The notes beneath the pieces are model-generated. The model worked only from the letters and a program-made list of their open reading frames with translations, was not told where the DNA came from and ran no database searches. Positions 8,399 to 19,795 of a stretch of 64,000 bases of DNA are shown piece by piece. The stretch comes from Segnochrobactrum spirostomi. GTDB taxonomy: Bacteria > Pseudomonadota > Alphaproteobacteria > Rhizobiales > Segnochrobactraceae. Each line of letters opens with the position of its first letter. The first letter of the stretch is position 1. Made by a program: the position numbers and the translations under genes. Location: contig NZ_VWNA01000001.1 in the NCBI RefSeq assembly GCF_009600605.1, forward strand, positions 1,770,001-1,834,000, read 5' to 3'.

Positions 8399-9208
8399 AT
8401 GCTCGAGCGCGAACGCCATCGCCTGATCCTGAAGCTCGTCGAGGAGCGCTCCGTCGTGAGCGTCGGCGATCTCGTCGATCTGCTCGACGCCTCCGAGGCG
8501 ACCATCCGCCGGGACATCATCGCGCTCGCCGACCGCGGCGAGCTGAAACGCGTGCGCGGCGGCGCCGAGGCCTTGCGGCCGCGCCACACCCCGCACCTCG
8601 TCGGCGTCCCCTTCGTCGTCAATCTCGAGACCGCGATCGCGGAGAAGCGCGCCATCGCCCGCGCCGCCGCCCGTCTGGTCGAGCCCGACGACAGCGTCAT
8701 CATCAACGGCGGCACGACGACTCTGCGGCTCGTCGAGTTCCTCGCCGGCCTCGACCTCGACATCCTGACCAATTCGTTCCCGATCGCCGCCGATCTCTTG
8801 GTCAAGGCGCGGTCGCGGATCACCCTGCCGGGCGGCACCGTCTATCCCGAGCAGAACATCATCCTGAGCCCGTTCGAGGAGGCCGACGCGATCGACCACT
8901 TCGCCGGCCGCATCATGTTCACCGGCTGCTACGGCGTCGGGCGGCTCGGCTGGATGGAGACCGATCCCCTGGTGATCCAATCGGAGCGCCGCCTTTTGAA
9001 GCGCGCCGAGCGCCTCGTCGTCATGGCCGACGCGCGCAAGCTGCGCGCCCGCTCGGCGATGGTCGTGACGCCGCTCGAGCGGGTGGACGTGCTCGTCACC
9101 GATTCCTCGGCGAGGGAGGAGGACCTCGCGATCGTGCGCGAAGCCGGCATCGAGGTCGTCATTGCGGAGGTGCTGCCCGAGGATCGGGCGCTCGAGACGG
9201 CCGCATGA
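8399..9208 (+). CDS. rhaR: RhaR, DeoR-family regulator of rhamnose catabolism
   Basis: 269 residues. The N-terminal DeoR HTH (about 1-57; RHRLILKLVEERSVVSV and SEATIRRDI) is followed by the DeoR sensor domain, which resembles a sugar isomerase fold and contains INGGTTTLRLVEFL, a phosphosugar-binding type loop. DeoR regulators respond to phosphorylated sugars. In rhizobia RhaR of this type controls both rhaDI and rhaRSTPQUK. It is first in the operon that includes the importer. Confidence 0.88.
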   Translation: MLERERHRLILKLVEERSVVSVGDLVDLLDASEATIRRDIIALADRGELKRVRGGAEALRPRHTPHLVGVPFVVNLETAIAEKRAIARAAARLVEPDDSVIINGGTTTLRLVEFLAGLDLDILTNSFPIAADLLVKARSRITLPGGTVYPEQNIILSPFEEADAIDHFAGRIMFTGCYGVGRLGWMETDPLVIQSERRLLKRAERLVVMADARKLRARSAMVVTPLERVDVLVTDSSAREEDLAIVREAGIEVVIAEVLPEDRALETAA

Positions 9209-9282
9209 GGAAGACCGGCGGCGACGGGCTCAGCCTGCGCCGCCCGGACGAACCCCGCCCGTTCCCCGCGGGAGAGCATTCT

Positions 9283-9344
9283 AGAGCAACGAACGGCCGC
9301 CTCGGCGGCCTTGGCGAGAGCAACGAAACGGCCGCTTCGGCGGC
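9283..9344. repeat. Tandem hairpin-forming repeat before rhaS
   Basis: Two near-identical 27-28 bp units, beginning AGAGCAACGA and ending in GCCGCCTCGGCGGC or GCCGCTTCGGCGGC, stand side by side at 9283-9309 and 9317-9344. Each can fold into a stable small hairpin. They end 19 nt before the rhaS start, just ahead of its GGGAGGA ribosome-binding site. They could stabilise the abundant rhaS mRNA or modulate its translation. Confidence 0.55.
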
Positions 9345-9363
9345 TTCTGGGAGGATATCGACC

Positions 9364-10347
9364 ATGATGCGCAAGCTCGTTCTGACCGTCGCCGCCGTGG
9401 CCTTGATGGCCGGCTCGGCCCTCGCCGACGACATCCGCGTCGGCCTCGTGCCGAAGTCCCTCGGCAACGGCTTCTTCGATGCCGCCGACAAGGGCGCCAA
9501 GGAAGCCGCCCAGCAGATCGGCGGCGTCGAGGTCATCTATACCGGCCCGACCTCGACCACCGCCGAAGGCCAGATCGAGACGATCAACGCCCTGATCGCC
9601 CAGAAGGTCGACGCCATCGCGATCTCCGCCAACGATCCGGACGCGCTTGTTCCGGCGCTGAAGAAGGCGATGCAGCGCGGCATCAAGGTGATCTCGTGGG
9701 ATTCCGGCGTCGCCAAGGCCGGCCGCATCGTCCACCTCAACCCGTCGTCGAACCAACTGATCGGCGAGATGTGCGTGCAGCTCGCCGCCGACGTGGTCGG
9801 CAAGGATCCGGCCGAGGTCGCCATCCTGTCGGCGACGCCGACCTCCACGAACCAGAACATCTGGATCGAGGAGATGAAGAAGGTCTTCCCGAAGTTCCCG
9901 AACCTGAAGCTCGTCGCGACCGTCTACGGCGACGACCTCGCGGACAAGTCCTACCGCGAGACCCAGGCGCTGCTGAAGCAGTACCCGAACCTCAAGGTCA
10001 TCATCGCCCCGACCTCGGTCGGCATCGTCGCCGCCGCCAAGGCGGTCGAGGACGCGGGCCTGACCGGCAAGGTGTTCGTGACCGGCCTCGGCCTGCCGTC
10101 CGAGCTCGCCGGCCACGTCATGAAGGGCACCGTGAAGAGCTTCGCGATCTGGAACCCGATCGACCTCGGCTATTCGGCGACTTACCTCGCCGTCGATCTC
10201 GTCAAGGGCGAGAAGGGCGGACCGGACACCACCCTCTCGATCGGCCGCCTCGGCACCGTGACCTTCGACGCGAACGGCGACGGCGCCATGGGCAAGCCGT
10301 TCGTCTACGACAAGTCGAACGTCGAGAAGTTCGCGAAGATCTTCTGA
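9364..10347 (+). CDS. rhaS: RhaS, rhamnose ABC transporter substrate-binding protein
   Basis: 327 residues. A signal peptide is obvious (MMRKLVLTVAAVALMAGSALA, cleaved about residue 21; shown in full it is MMRKLVLTVAA then VALMAGSALA). The mature protein is a type I periplasmic sugar-binding fold of the RbsB/CUT2 class, with RVGLVPKSLGNGFFDA and the ISANDPDALVPALKKA region. It delivers L-rhamnose to RhaPQT. The start at 9364 is preceded by GGGAGGA; a longer in-frame reading would put the signal peptide internally and was not used. Confidence 0.93.
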   Translation: MMRKLVLTVAAVALMAGSALADDIRVGLVPKSLGNGFFDAADKGAKEAAQQIGGVEVIYTGPTSTTAEGQIETINALIAQKVDAIAISANDPDALVPALKKAMQRGIKVISWDSGVAKAGRIVHLNPSSNQLIGEMCVQLAADVVGKDPAEVAILSATPTSTNQNIWIEEMKKVFPKFPNLKLVATVYGDDLADKSYRETQALLKQYPNLKVIIAPTSVGIVAAAKAVEDAGLTGKVFVTGLGLPSELAGHVMKGTVKSFAIWNPIDLGYSATYLAVDLVKGEKGGPDTTLSIGRLGTVTFDANGDGAMGKPFVYDKSNVEKFAKIF

Positions 10348-10399
10348 CCGCGGATTGTTCTGATCCGAGGTCGTTCGATCTCCTCCACCACGACGAAGT

Positions 10400-10491
10400 C
10401 CCCTCTCCCCACCGGGGAGAGGGCTAGGGTGAGGGGCCTTCCTCCCTCATCCGCCCCGCGGGCCACCTTCTCCTCCCACCGGGGAGAAGGG
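10400..10491. repeat. Interspersed palindromic repeat, family A, copy 1
   Basis: CCCTCTCCCCACCGGGGAGA forms a hairpin here and a second arm, CTTCTCCTCCCACCGGGGAG, forms another, joined by GGTGAGGGGCC...CCCTCATCCGCC. The same building blocks recur at 45681-45830 and 50580-50716. It sits between rhaS and rhaT and could attenuate transcription between the highly expressed binding protein and the rest of the transporter. Confidence 0.7.
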
Positions 10492-10541
10492 AGGCCCGAT
10501 CGGCGTCTGCGATTTCGCGTCCACATCGAAGCAAAGCGGTC

Positions 10542-12029
<1,488 letters not shown>

Positions 12030-12039
12030 GGAGAACCCG

Positions 12040-13059
12040 ATGGCCGCCGCTCCCGCCGCCACTACCACGCGACGCTCCGCGCTCCACCGCTGGATCGCGA
12101 GCCGCGACGCCGCGCTCGCCGCCCTAAACGTGGTGCTCGCGGTCGCAGTCGCCCTGCGCTTCCCCGATTTCGTCGCGCCGTCGAATCTCGCCGACATCCT
12201 CGACGACACCGCGATCCTGTTCCTGCTCGCGCTCGCCCAGATGTGCGTGATCCTGACCGGCGCCATCGACCTCTCGGTGGCGGCGAACCTCGCCTTGACC
12301 GGCGTCACGGTCGCCCTCGTCAACGCCGCCCATCCGGGCCTCGGCGTCGCGCCGATCATCGTGCTCGCCCTCGTCATGGGCGCAGCGCTCGGCGCCTTCA
12401 ACGCGGTGCTCGTCTGGAAGCTGCGCCTGCCGTCGATCGTCGTCACGCTCGGCACGCTCGCGGTCTATCGCGGCTGCATCTTCCTCATCACCGGCGGCGC
12501 CTGGGTCAATTCGAACCAGATGTCGGACGCCTTCCTCGGCTTCATCCGCGTCCCCTTCCTCGGCCTGACGCTGCTCACCTGGATCGCGCTCGCCGGCATC
12601 GCGGCGGCCACTTGGTTCCTCAATTTCACCGTCGCCGGGCGCAATCTCTACGTCGCCGGCGGCAACCGTTCGGCCGCCTTCTATGCCGGCATCGATCCGT
12701 GGCGGATGCAGGCGCTCGCCTTCGTCATCTCCGGCGCGGTCGCGGGCCTGTGCGGCTATTTCTGGGTGTCGCGCTTCGCCGTCGCCTATGTCGAGGTCGC
12801 CCAGGGCTTCGAACTCCAGGCCATCGCCGCCTGCGTGATCGGTGGCGTCTCGATCGCCGGCGGGCTCGGCACCGTCGCCGGCGTCGTGCTCGGCGCCCTG
12901 TTCCTCGGCCTCGTCAAGAACGCCCTGCCGCTCATCGGCATCTCGCCGTTCTGGCAGATGGCGATCGCCGGTGCGGTCATCACCGTCGCCGTCATCGTCA
13001 ACGCCCGCGGCGACGGCCGCGCGGCCGGGCGCCGCATCCTGGAGGAGAAGGCCGCATGA
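12040..13059 (+). CDS. rhaP: RhaP, rhamnose ABC transporter permease
   Basis: 339 residues, a CUT2-type (RbsC-like) inner-membrane permease with about eight to ten hydrophobic segments. The family pattern LTGAIDLSVAANLALTG and the VTLGTLAVYRG stretch are present. It pairs with RhaQ, whose start overlaps its stop by 4 nt (ATGA). It begins 10 nt after rhaT with a GAGGAG site. Confidence 0.92.
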   Translation: MAAAPAATTTRRSALHRWIASRDAALAALNVVLAVAVALRFPDFVAPSNLADILDDTAILFLLALAQMCVILTGAIDLSVAANLALTGVTVALVNAAHPGLGVAPIIVLALVMGAALGAFNAVLVWKLRLPSIVVTLGTLAVYRGCIFLITGGAWVNSNQMSDAFLGFIRVPFLGLTLLTWIALAGIAAATWFLNFTVAGRNLYVAGGNRSAAFYAGIDPWRMQALAFVISGAVAGLCGYFWVSRFAVAYVEVAQGFELQAIAACVIGGVSIAGGLGTVAGVVLGALFLGLVKNALPLIGISPFWQMAIAGAVITVAVIVNARGDGRAAGRRILEEKAA

Positions 13060-14096
13060 ACGCCCTTCCCGAAACGACCCGGCCCGACGAGGCCGCCGGC
13101 CGCGCCGCCGTGGAGCGCTACACCGCGCCGCCCTCGCGCCTCGCCCGCATCGTGCGGAGCTGGGAATTCCTGCTCGTGGTGCTGTTCGCCGCCGGCTTCG
13201 TCGCGTGTAGCCTCGCCTCGCCCTATTTCCTCGACATCTGGAACCTGTCGGACGCCACCTTCAACTTCACCGAGAAGGCGATCGTGGCGCTGCCGATGGC
13301 GCTCCTCATCATCGGCCGCGAGATCGACATCTCGGTCGCCGGCATCATCGCGCTCGCCTCGGTGATGATGGGCCTCGCGGCACAGGCCGGCGCGGCTTGG
13401 TGGATCGTCGCCCTCGTCGGGCTCGGTACCGGCCTCGCCTGCGGCATGGTCAACGGCGCCCTCGTCACGCTCTTCCGCGTGCCGGCGATCGTCGCCACCA
13501 TCGGCACCATGAGCCTCTATCGCGGCGTCGGCTACGCCATCCTCGGCGATCAGGTCATCAAGTCCTATCCCGAGGGCTTCGAGGTGTTCGGCCAGGGCTA
13601 TGCCTGGGGGCCGCTCTCGATCGAGTTCGCGATTTTCCTCGGCCTCGCCGCCCTCTTCGCCGTCGTGCTCCACCGCACGGTGGTCGGGCGCCGCCTGTTC
13701 GCGATCGGCAACAGCCCGACGGTCGCCCTGTTCTCGGGCATCGCCGTCGAGCGCTACCGCTTCATGCTGTTCGCCGTCGTCGGCCTCGCCTCGGGCCTCG
13801 CCTCGGTGTGCCTCACCTCGCGGCTCGGCTCGACGCGGCCCTCGATCGCGGTCGGCTGGGAGCTCGAGATCATCACCATGGTCGTGCTCGGCGGCGTCTC
13901 GATCCTCGGCGGCGTCGGCTCGATCCTCGGCGTCGTGCTCGCCGCGCTCCTGATGGGGCTCGTCACCTTCGGGCTCGGCCTCCTCAACGTGCCGGGCATC
14001 GTGATGCAGATCGTCGTCGGCGGTCTCCTCATCGCCGTCATCTCGGTCCCGGTGGTGCTCACCCGCGCCGGGATCATCCGCCCGTCGCGACGCTAG
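13056..14096 (+). CDS. rhaQ: RhaQ, rhamnose ABC transporter permease
   Basis: 346 residues from the ATG that overlaps the rhaP stop. It is a second RbsC-like permease with [17 protein letters not shown] and [12 protein letters not shown]. An approximately 45-residue hydrophilic N-terminal extension precedes the first membrane segment ([15 protein letters not shown]). With RhaP it forms the heterodimeric channel. The frame stays open well upstream, inside rhaP, but the coupled ATG is the credible start. Confidence 0.92.
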   Translation: MNALPETTRPDEAAGRAAVERYTAPPSRLARIVRSWEFLLVVLFAAGFVACSLASPYFLDIWNLSDATFNFTEKAIVALPMALLIIGREIDISVAGIIALASVMMGLAAQAGAAWWIVALVGLGTGLACGMVNGALVTLFRVPAIVATIGTMSLYRGVGYAILGDQVIKSYPEGFEVFGQGYAWGPLSIEFAIFLGLAALFAVVLHRTVVGRRLFAIGNSPTVALFSGIAVERYRFMLFAVVGLASGLASVCLTSRLGSTRPSIAVGWELEIITMVVLGGVSILGGVGSILGVVLAALLMGLVTFGLGLLNVPGIVMQIVVGGLLIAVISVPVVLTRAGIIRPSRR

Positions 14097-14106
14097 AGAG
14101 CCGCCC

Positions 14107-14439
14107 ATGACCGAGACCCAGGACCTCGAGCAGATCGCCTTCAAGATGAAGCTCTTCCCGGGCTTCGAGGCGGAATACCGCAAGCGCCACGACGAGATCT
14201 GGCCGGAGCTCGTCGCCCTCCTGAAGGAGGCCGGCATCTCGGATTATTCGATCTTCCTCGATCCCGAGACGCTGATCCTGTTCGCGGTGCTGCGGCGCCC
14301 GGCCGTCCACGGCATGGACCGCCTGCCCGAGACCGAGGTGATGCGCCGCTGGTGGGCGATGATGGGCGACATCATGGCGTCGAACCCGGACGGCTCGCCG
14401 GTGACGGCGCCGCTCGTCCCGATGTTCCATCTTCCCTGA
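14107..14439 (+). CDS. rhaM: L-rhamnose mutarotase (RhaM/RhaU family)
   Basis: 110 residues, the standard length. It interconverts alpha and beta anomers of L-rhamnose. Recognisable features are [12 protein letters not shown] (with the catalytic-region His), SDYSIFLD and the C-terminal [10 protein letters not shown]. In Rhizobium the same gene is called rhaU and is needed for rhamnose growth. It lies 10 nt downstream of rhaQ, within the operon. Confidence 0.93.
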   Translation: MTETQDLEQIAFKMKLFPGFEAEYRKRHDEIWPELVALLKEAGISDYSIFLDPETLILFAVLRRPAVHGMDRLPETEVMRRWWAMMGDIMASNPDGSPVTAPLVPMFHLP

Positions 14440-14449
14440 GGTTACCGCC

Positions 14450-15826
14450 GTGCTGACCCCCGAGCGCCCCCTCGTCGCGGTTCTCGACATCGGCAAGACG
14501 AACGCCAAGGTCGTCGTCGCCGATCCGGAGACGGGCCGCGAGCTGTCGTCCGCGGTGCGGCCGAATGCGCCGCTCCCCGATGCGCCCTACCGGGCGATCG
14601 ATGCGGACGCGATCGAGGCGTTCGTGCTCGCGGCGCTCGCCGCGGCGCCGGACAGGGCACGGATCGGGGCGATCGTGCCGGTCGCCCACGGGGCCTGCGC
14701 GGCGCTGGCCGACGAGACCCACCTCGTCCTCCCGGTGATGGATTACGAGGAGCCGGCGCTCGAGACGGTCGCCGACGCCTACCGGGCCGAACGCGATCCG
14801 TTCGCGCTCACCGGCTCGCCGTTCGTGCCGCTCGGCCTCAATCTCGGCCGCCAGCTCTATTTCCTGGAGACGCGCTTTCCGCAAGCGTTCCAGACCGCGA
14901 CGCGGCTCTTGTTCTGGCCGCAATATTGGTCGTGGCGGCTCACCGGCGTCGCCACCACCGAGGTGACCTCGGCCGGCTGCCACACCGATCTCTGGTCGCC
15001 GGCCGCCGCCGGCTTCTCGCCGCTCGCCGAGCGCCGCGGCTGGGCGCGGCTGGCCCCGCCCCTCGTCGGGGCCGGCGACGTCGTCGGCAAGATTTCCCCG
15101 GCGGTCGCGGCCGCGACGGGCCTGTCGCCGTCCGTCTCGGTGCTGTCGGGCATCCACGATTCGAACGCCTCGTTCCTGCGCCACCGGCTGGCGCGGCCGG
15201 CCGGCGATCCGTTCGTCGTCGTCTCGAGCGGCACCTGGATCATCCTGCTCGCCTCGGGCATCCCGTCGCACGGTCTCGACGAAGCCCACGATTGCCTCGT
15301 CAACGTCGACGCCCTCGGCGAGCCGACCCCGACCGCCCGCTTCATGGGCGGGCGCGAATATGCGGCGATCGCCGGCGACGGCGCACCGAACCCGACGGCG
15401 GACGATCTCGACGCCGTCTTCGCCGCGGGTGCCATGGCGCTGCCCGCCTTCGTCGCGACGGGCGGACCCTTCACCGGCCGGACCGGCGAGATCCGTGACG
15501 CCGAAGGGCTTTCCGCCAGCGGTCGCGCCGCCCTCGCGAGCCTCTATTGCGCCCTCGTCACCGACGTCTCGCTCGACCTCCTCGGCGCCCGCGGCCCGGT
15601 CGTCATCGAGGGGCCGTTCGCCGAGAACCCGCTTTATCCCGGCCTCCTCGCCGCCTTGCGCGAGGACCCGGTGATGGTGTCCGGCGACCGGGCCGGCACC
15701 ATCGGCGGCGCGCTGGCCCTCGCCGCCCCGGGCCGCACGCCGGCGCCGCAGCTCACGCCGGCCGTCCCGATCGCGCCGGCGCGGCTCGCCGATTATCGCC
15801 GCCGCTGGCGGGCGGCAGTGGCCTGA
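14450..15826 (+). CDS. rhaK: RhaK, sugar kinase of the FGGY family
   Basis: 458 residues. The ATPase fold begins VLDIGKTNAKVVV and continues with SGIHDSNASFL and VSSGTWIILL, the FGGY phosphate-binding loops. In rhizobia RhaK phosphorylates the sugar and is also needed for transporter activity. Starts at GTG 14450, which is 10 nt after rhaM and preceded by TGAGG. It closes the rha operon. Because rhaI is missing here, whether it acts on rhamnulose from an unlinked isomerase cannot be told from the window. Confidence 0.88.
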   Translation: MLTPERPLVAVLDIGKTNAKVVVADPETGRELSSAVRPNAPLPDAPYRAIDADAIEAFVLAALAAAPDRARIGAIVPVAHGACAALADETHLVLPVMDYEEPALETVADAYRAERDPFALTGSPFVPLGLNLGRQLYFLETRFPQAFQTATRLLFWPQYWSWRLTGVATTEVTSAGCHTDLWSPAAAGFSPLAERRGWARLAPPLVGAGDVVGKISPAVAAATGLSPSVSVLSGIHDSNASFLRHRLARPAGDPFVVVSSGTWIILLASGIPSHGLDEAHDCLVNVDALGEPTPTARFMGGREYAAIAGDGAPNPTADDLDAVFAAGAMALPAFVATGGPFTGRTGEIRDAEGLSASGRAALASLYCALVTDVSLDLLGARGPVVIEGPFAENPLYPGLLAALREDPVMVSGDRAGTIGGALALAAPGRTPAPQLTPAVPIAPARLADYRRRWRAAVA

Positions 15827-16000
15827 CTCCCGCAGCGCGCGCACCGCATTGCATCCCATCATAAGGGTGCCATGATCGGTCCCATAGGGTCGGACGGCCG
15901 GAGCCGTTTGCAACTCCGGCGTCGCGTTCCGCTTGCAACCCCGCTAAAATGCGCACGGGGAAGGCGGCGCGCTCCCGCGTCGTGTCGTTTGGGGTGTCCT

Positions 16001-18118
16001 ATGGCTCGTCTTGATCGGCCGCGCGCCATCGCGCGGCTTGCAACGCTCTTCGTCCTTCTTTCTGTGCCGGCGCTTGGCGCTTCAGCGGCCGAAACACCGA
16101 CCTCGCCCGCGGCGACGGCGGCCGATCTGACGGCGCGCTGGCCGCAGACCGTCACGGTGTCGGGCGAGCAGATTCAGATCTTCCAGCCGCAGATCGACGA
16201 ATGGGACGGCACCGATATGCGCGGCCGCTTCTCGCTCGCGTTCGGCAAGCCGAAAGCGCCGCCGGCTTATGCCCAGGCGGTCTTCTCCGCGAAGAGCACG
16301 GTCGACAAGGATTCCGGCCTCGTCACCATCGACAACATCGTGTTCGAAAAGGTGGACGCGCCGACGGCGCCGGCCGAGGCGTCGCGTCTGCTCGCCATCC
16401 TGCAATCGCGCACGCCGCCCGACGGCATCACCGTCTCTCTGAAGACGCTCCAGGCCGACTACGCGACGACCCAGGTGGTCGACGCGAGCAAGATCGTCGC
16501 GGTCAAGAACGACCCGCCGCGCATCGTCTTCACGTCGGTTCCGACGGTCCTCGTGCCGATCGACGGCAAGCCGGTGATGAAGCCGGTCGGCGGCACCGAC
16601 GACGTCCACCGCGTGCTGAATTCCCGGGTGCTGATCCTTGAGGACCCGTCCGGGACCTACCATGTCCGCGCCGCCGGTCACTGGTACAGCGGCGCGTCGC
16701 TGACCGGTCCGCTCAATGTCGAGGACGACCTGCCGCGCAATCTCCAGCTCGCCGCCAAGTTCGCCCAGGCGCGGATGCATCCCGATCCGCTGCTGCCCGC
16801 CGACGGCAAGCCGGTCGAGCCGGCGCCGACGCTCTACGTTTCGACCGAGCCCACCGAACTCGTCGTCACCCAGGGCCCGCCGCGCTGGGAGAAGATCGCA
16901 GGCGTCGACCTCCAGCGTCTCGCCAATGCGGACCACATCGTGCTCAGCGCGACAGGCGAGCCGGGCAAGATCTACGTTCTGATGTCCGGCCGCTGGTTCT
17001 CTGCACCCGGGGTCGAGGGGCCGTGGACCTTCGTGCCCGGCAAGTCGCTGCCGGCCGAGTTCGCCAAGATCCCCGACCGCGGGCCGGCGGCCATCGCGCT
17101 CACCGCGGTGCCCGGCACCCCGCAGGCGAAGGCCGCGGCGATCGCGGCGACCATCCCGCGTACCGCGCGGGTGTCGCGCGACGCCCATATCGACGTGACC
17201 TATGACGGCAACGGCGGCAAGCCGATCCTGATGCCGATCGAGGGAACGCCGCTCCTCTATGCGACCAACGCGTCGATCCCGGTCATCGAGCTCGACGCGG
17301 AACGCTTCTACGCGCTGAGCCGCGGCGTCTGGTTCGTCGCCTCGACGCCGTTCGGCGACTGGCGTGTCGCAACGGTGGTGCCGAGCGTCATCTACACCAT
17401 CCCGCCGAGCTCGCCGCTCCACTACGTCACCTATGTGCGGGTCTATTCCTCGGACCATTCGACGGTGCTGACCGGCTACCTGCCGGGCTACATGGGCGCC
17501 TATCTCGGCACGGACGGAACCGTCGTCTACGGCACCGGCTATTCCTACGACCCTTATGTCGGCGGCGATTGGTACGGCCACCCCGTCACCTACGGCTACA
17601 ACGAATCGCTCGCCTACGAGGGCCCGACCGGGCTCGCCTTCGGCGTCACCCCGACGGCGTGGGGCAGTCCCTACCCCTATTGGGGACCCTATTGGGGCTG
17701 GGGTCCGGGCTGGGCCGGCGTCGGCGTCGACGAGGTCAACGTCTACAATGCGTGGCCGCCCGCGATCGTCGCGCCGCCGCCGGTGACGCCGGCGCCGATT
17801 CCGACGACGGTCGCCCCGGCACCGACGCCCACCCCAGCGCCCGCGCCTGCCGCAACACCGGCCCCTGCCCCGGCGACGTCGAGCTGGGCGAACCACGATC
17901 TCGATCTGCCGCACCAAGGCAGCTACGGCTCGCAGCCGGCCAACGGCCTTCCCGGTGTCTACGACGGCAATTATCACGACGGTTTCGCGCGCGATGGCTT
18001 CGGCGAGCCCAACCAAGGCTGGGGCGGCGCATCGCGCGGGTTCGACAGCGAGCGTGGGGTCGCGACCGGATATCGCGGCGGGTTCGGCCCGCGTGCGGAT
18101 TTCATCCGCACGCGCTGA
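16001..18118 (+). CDS. Large secreted/periplasmic protein with Gly/Tyr-rich and Pro/Ala-rich C-terminus
   Basis: 705 residues with a signal peptide (hydrophobic [16 protein letters not shown], cleavage about residue 29). Residues about 30-480 contain repeated modules built around W-Y/F-x(2-3)-PxGPW-like turns ([36 protein letters not shown]), three copies with similar spacing. Residues about 505-590 are Tyr/Gly-rich ([20 protein letters not shown]). A Pro/Ala/Thr linker (about 585-630) and a disordered Gly/Arg tail follow. Homologues in Proteobacteria are often labelled carbohydrate-binding or autotransporter-like, without firm function. I recognise no enzyme. The start at 16001 fits the signal peptide. 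Confidence 0.75.
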   Translation: MARLDRPRAIARLATLFVLLSVPALGASAAETPTSPAATAADLTARWPQTVTVSGEQIQIFQPQIDEWDGTDMRGRFSLAFGKPKAPPAYAQAVFSAKSTVDKDSGLVTIDNIVFEKVDAPTAPAEASRLLAILQSRTPPDGITVSLKTLQADYATTQVVDASKIVAVKNDPPRIVFTSVPTVLVPIDGKPVMKPVGGTDDVHRVLNSRVLILEDPSGTYHVRAAGHWYSGASLTGPLNVEDDLPRNLQLAAKFAQARMHPDPLLPADGKPVEPAPTLYVSTEPTELVVTQGPPRWEKIAGVDLQRLANADHIVLSATGEPGKIYVLMSGRWFSAPGVEGPWTFVPGKSLPAEFAKIPDRGPAAIALTAVPGTPQAKAAAIAATIPRTARVSRDAHIDVTYDGNGGKPILMPIEGTPLLYATNASIPVIELDAERFYALSRGVWFVASTPFGDWRVATVVPSVIYTIPPSSPLHYVTYVRVYSSDHSTVLTGYLPGYMGAYLGTDGTVVYGTGYSYDPYVGGDWYGHPVTYGYNESLAYEGPTGLAFGVTPTAWGSPYPYWGPYWGWGPGWAGVGVDEVNVYNAWPPAIVAPPPVTPAPIPTTVAPAPTPTPAPAPAATPAPAPATSSWANHDLDLPHQGSYGSQPANGLPGVYDGNYHDGFARDGFGEPNQGWGGASRGFDSERGVATGYRGGFGPRADFIRTR

Positions 18119-18142
18119 GCGACGCCGCGGCCAAACGCACGA

Positions 18143-18167
18143 GCACCGGCGGAAGTTCCGCCGGTGC
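18143..18167. terminator. Perfect 11-bp hairpin after the secreted protein gene
   Basis: GCACCGGCGGA and its exact complement TCCGCCGGTGC enclose a 3-nt loop, 25 bp after the stop. There is no T-run, so it may be an mRNA-stabilising or Rho-assisted terminator rather than a classical one. Confidence 0.55.
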
Positions 18168-18213
18168 GAAACGGCGCGTTGACCGGACCCCGCGGTTTTC
18201 CTATCTGTCTGCC

Positions 18214-18741
18214 ATGGCGATACGCGACATCATTATTCTGCCGGACGCCCGTCTCCGGCAGCCCAGCGAGACCGTGACGAGCGTCGGCGACGACGTGCGC
18301 GCGCTCATCGACGACATGTTCGACACGATGTACGACGCACCCGGTATCGGGCTCGCGGCGATCCAGATCGCCGTGCCCCGCCGGGTCATCGTGACCGATG
18401 TTGCGAAGGAGGGGGCGCCGCCCGCGCCCCTCGCCCTCATCAATCCCGAGGTGGTTTGGGCGTCCGACGAGCACTCGATCTACAGCGAAGGCTGTCTCTC
18501 GATCCCCGAATATTACGAGGAGGTCGAGCGGCCGGCGAGCGTGCGGGTCCGCTTCCTCGACCGCGACGGTGTGGAATGCGAGCTTCCGGCCGAAGGGCTC
18601 CTCGCGACCTGCCTGCAGCACGAGATCGACCACCTCAACGGCGTCCTGTTCATCGACCACCTGTCGAAGCTGAAGCGCGACCGCGTGGTGAAGAAGTTCC
18701 AGAAGCAGGCGAAGCTCGCCGCCCGCGAAAGCGTCGACTGA
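18214..18741 (+). CDS. def: Peptide deformylase
   Basis: 175 residues. It removes the N-formyl group from nascent proteins. All three conserved motifs are present: GIGLAAIQI (motif I), EGCLS (motif II, metal Cys) and QHEIDHLNG (motif III, HExxH-type metal His pair and catalytic Glu). It begins the conserved def-fmt-truA block. Motif I has Ile where GxGLAAxQ allows variation, so activity is expected. Confidence 0.96.
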   Translation: MAIRDIIILPDARLRQPSETVTSVGDDVRALIDDMFDTMYDAPGIGLAAIQIAVPRRVIVTDVAKEGAPPAPLALINPEVVWASDEHSIYSEGCLSIPEYYEEVERPASVRVRFLDRDGVECELPAEGLLATCLQHEIDHLNGVLFIDHLSKLKRDRVVKKFQKQAKLAARESVD

Positions 18742-18850
18742 TCCTCGAGGCGAGACCGCGTGGCGGTCTCCCGTTCCCCATCGGCGGCGGGCGGACCGGT
18801 GCCGCCGCACGGCCGGGCCGCTCTCAAGGGCGTTCCCGCGGAGCCCTTTC

Positions 18851-19783
18851 ATGACCCTGCGCGTCGTCTTCATGGGCACGCCCGATTTCGCGGTGCCGAC
18901 CCTCGTCGAGATCCTCGGCCAGGGCCACGAGGTCGCCGCGGTCTATACCCGCGCGCCGAAGCCGGCCGGGCGTGGCATGGCCGAGCGCCGCTCGCCGGTC
19001 CACGATCTGGCCGCACGCTTCGGCATTCCCGTCTTCACCCCGCGCACCCTGCGCGATCCGGACGAGCAGGCGATCTTCGCCGGCCACGGCGCGGACGTCG
19101 CCGTGGTGGTCGCCTACGGCCTGATCCTGCCCATTCCGGTGCTGGAGGCGCCGGAGCACGGCTGCCTCAATCTCCATGCCTCGCTGCTGCCGCGCTGGCG
19201 CGGCGCCGCGCCGATCAACCGGGCGATCATGGCCGGCGACGCCGAGACCGGCGTGATGGTGATGCGGATGGAGGAAGGCCTCGATACCGGCCCCGTCGCG
19301 CTCGCCGAACGCACGCCGATCGGCCCCGACGAAACCGCCGGCCAACTCCACGACCGCCTCGCCCGCCTCGGTGCCGACCTCATGGTGCGCGCCCTCGCGG
19401 CGCTCGAACGCGGCAGCCTCGGCAGCGAGCCCCAGGCGGCCGAGGGCGTCACCTACGCCGCCAAGCTCGACAAGGCCGAGGCGCGGATCGACTGGACGCG
19501 GGCCGCCGGCGCCGTTCACGACCACATCCGCGGGCTCTCCCCCTTCCCCGGCGCTTTCACCGAGATCGAGATCGGCGGCAAGCCGGAGCGGCTGAAGGTG
19601 CTCCGCAGCGTGCGGGCGGACGGAACCGGCGTGCCCGGCACCGTGCTCGACGACGCCCTGACAATTGCCTGCGGCGACGGCGCCGTGCGCCTCGTCGAGG
19701 TGCAGCGGGCCGGCAAGGCGCCGATGGCGGCGGACGTCTTTCTGCGCGGCACCCCGATCGCCGCCGGCACCCGGCTCACCTGA
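18851..19783 (+). CDS. fmt: Methionyl-tRNA formyltransferase
   Basis: 310 residues, full length. It formylates initiator Met-tRNA, the reaction undone by Def, encoded just upstream. The signature [17 protein letters not shown] holds the catalytic Asn and His; the catalytic Asp is in EEGLDTGP. The C-terminal tRNA-binding domain (about 205-310) is intact. It is followed by truA after 12 nt. Confidence 0.96.
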   Translation: MTLRVVFMGTPDFAVPTLVEILGQGHEVAAVYTRAPKPAGRGMAERRSPVHDLAARFGIPVFTPRTLRDPDEQAIFAGHGADVAVVVAYGLILPIPVLEAPEHGCLNLHASLLPRWRGAAPINRAIMAGDAETGVMVMRMEEGLDTGPVALAERTPIGPDETAGQLHDRLARLGADLMVRALAALERGSLGSEPQAAEGVTYAAKLDKAEARIDWTRAAGAVHDHIRGLSPFPGAFTEIEIGGKPERLKVLRSVRADGTGVPGTVLDDALTIACGDGAVRLVEVQRAGKAPMAADVFLRGTPIAAGTRLT

Positions 19784-19795
19784 CGGCCGGACGCG

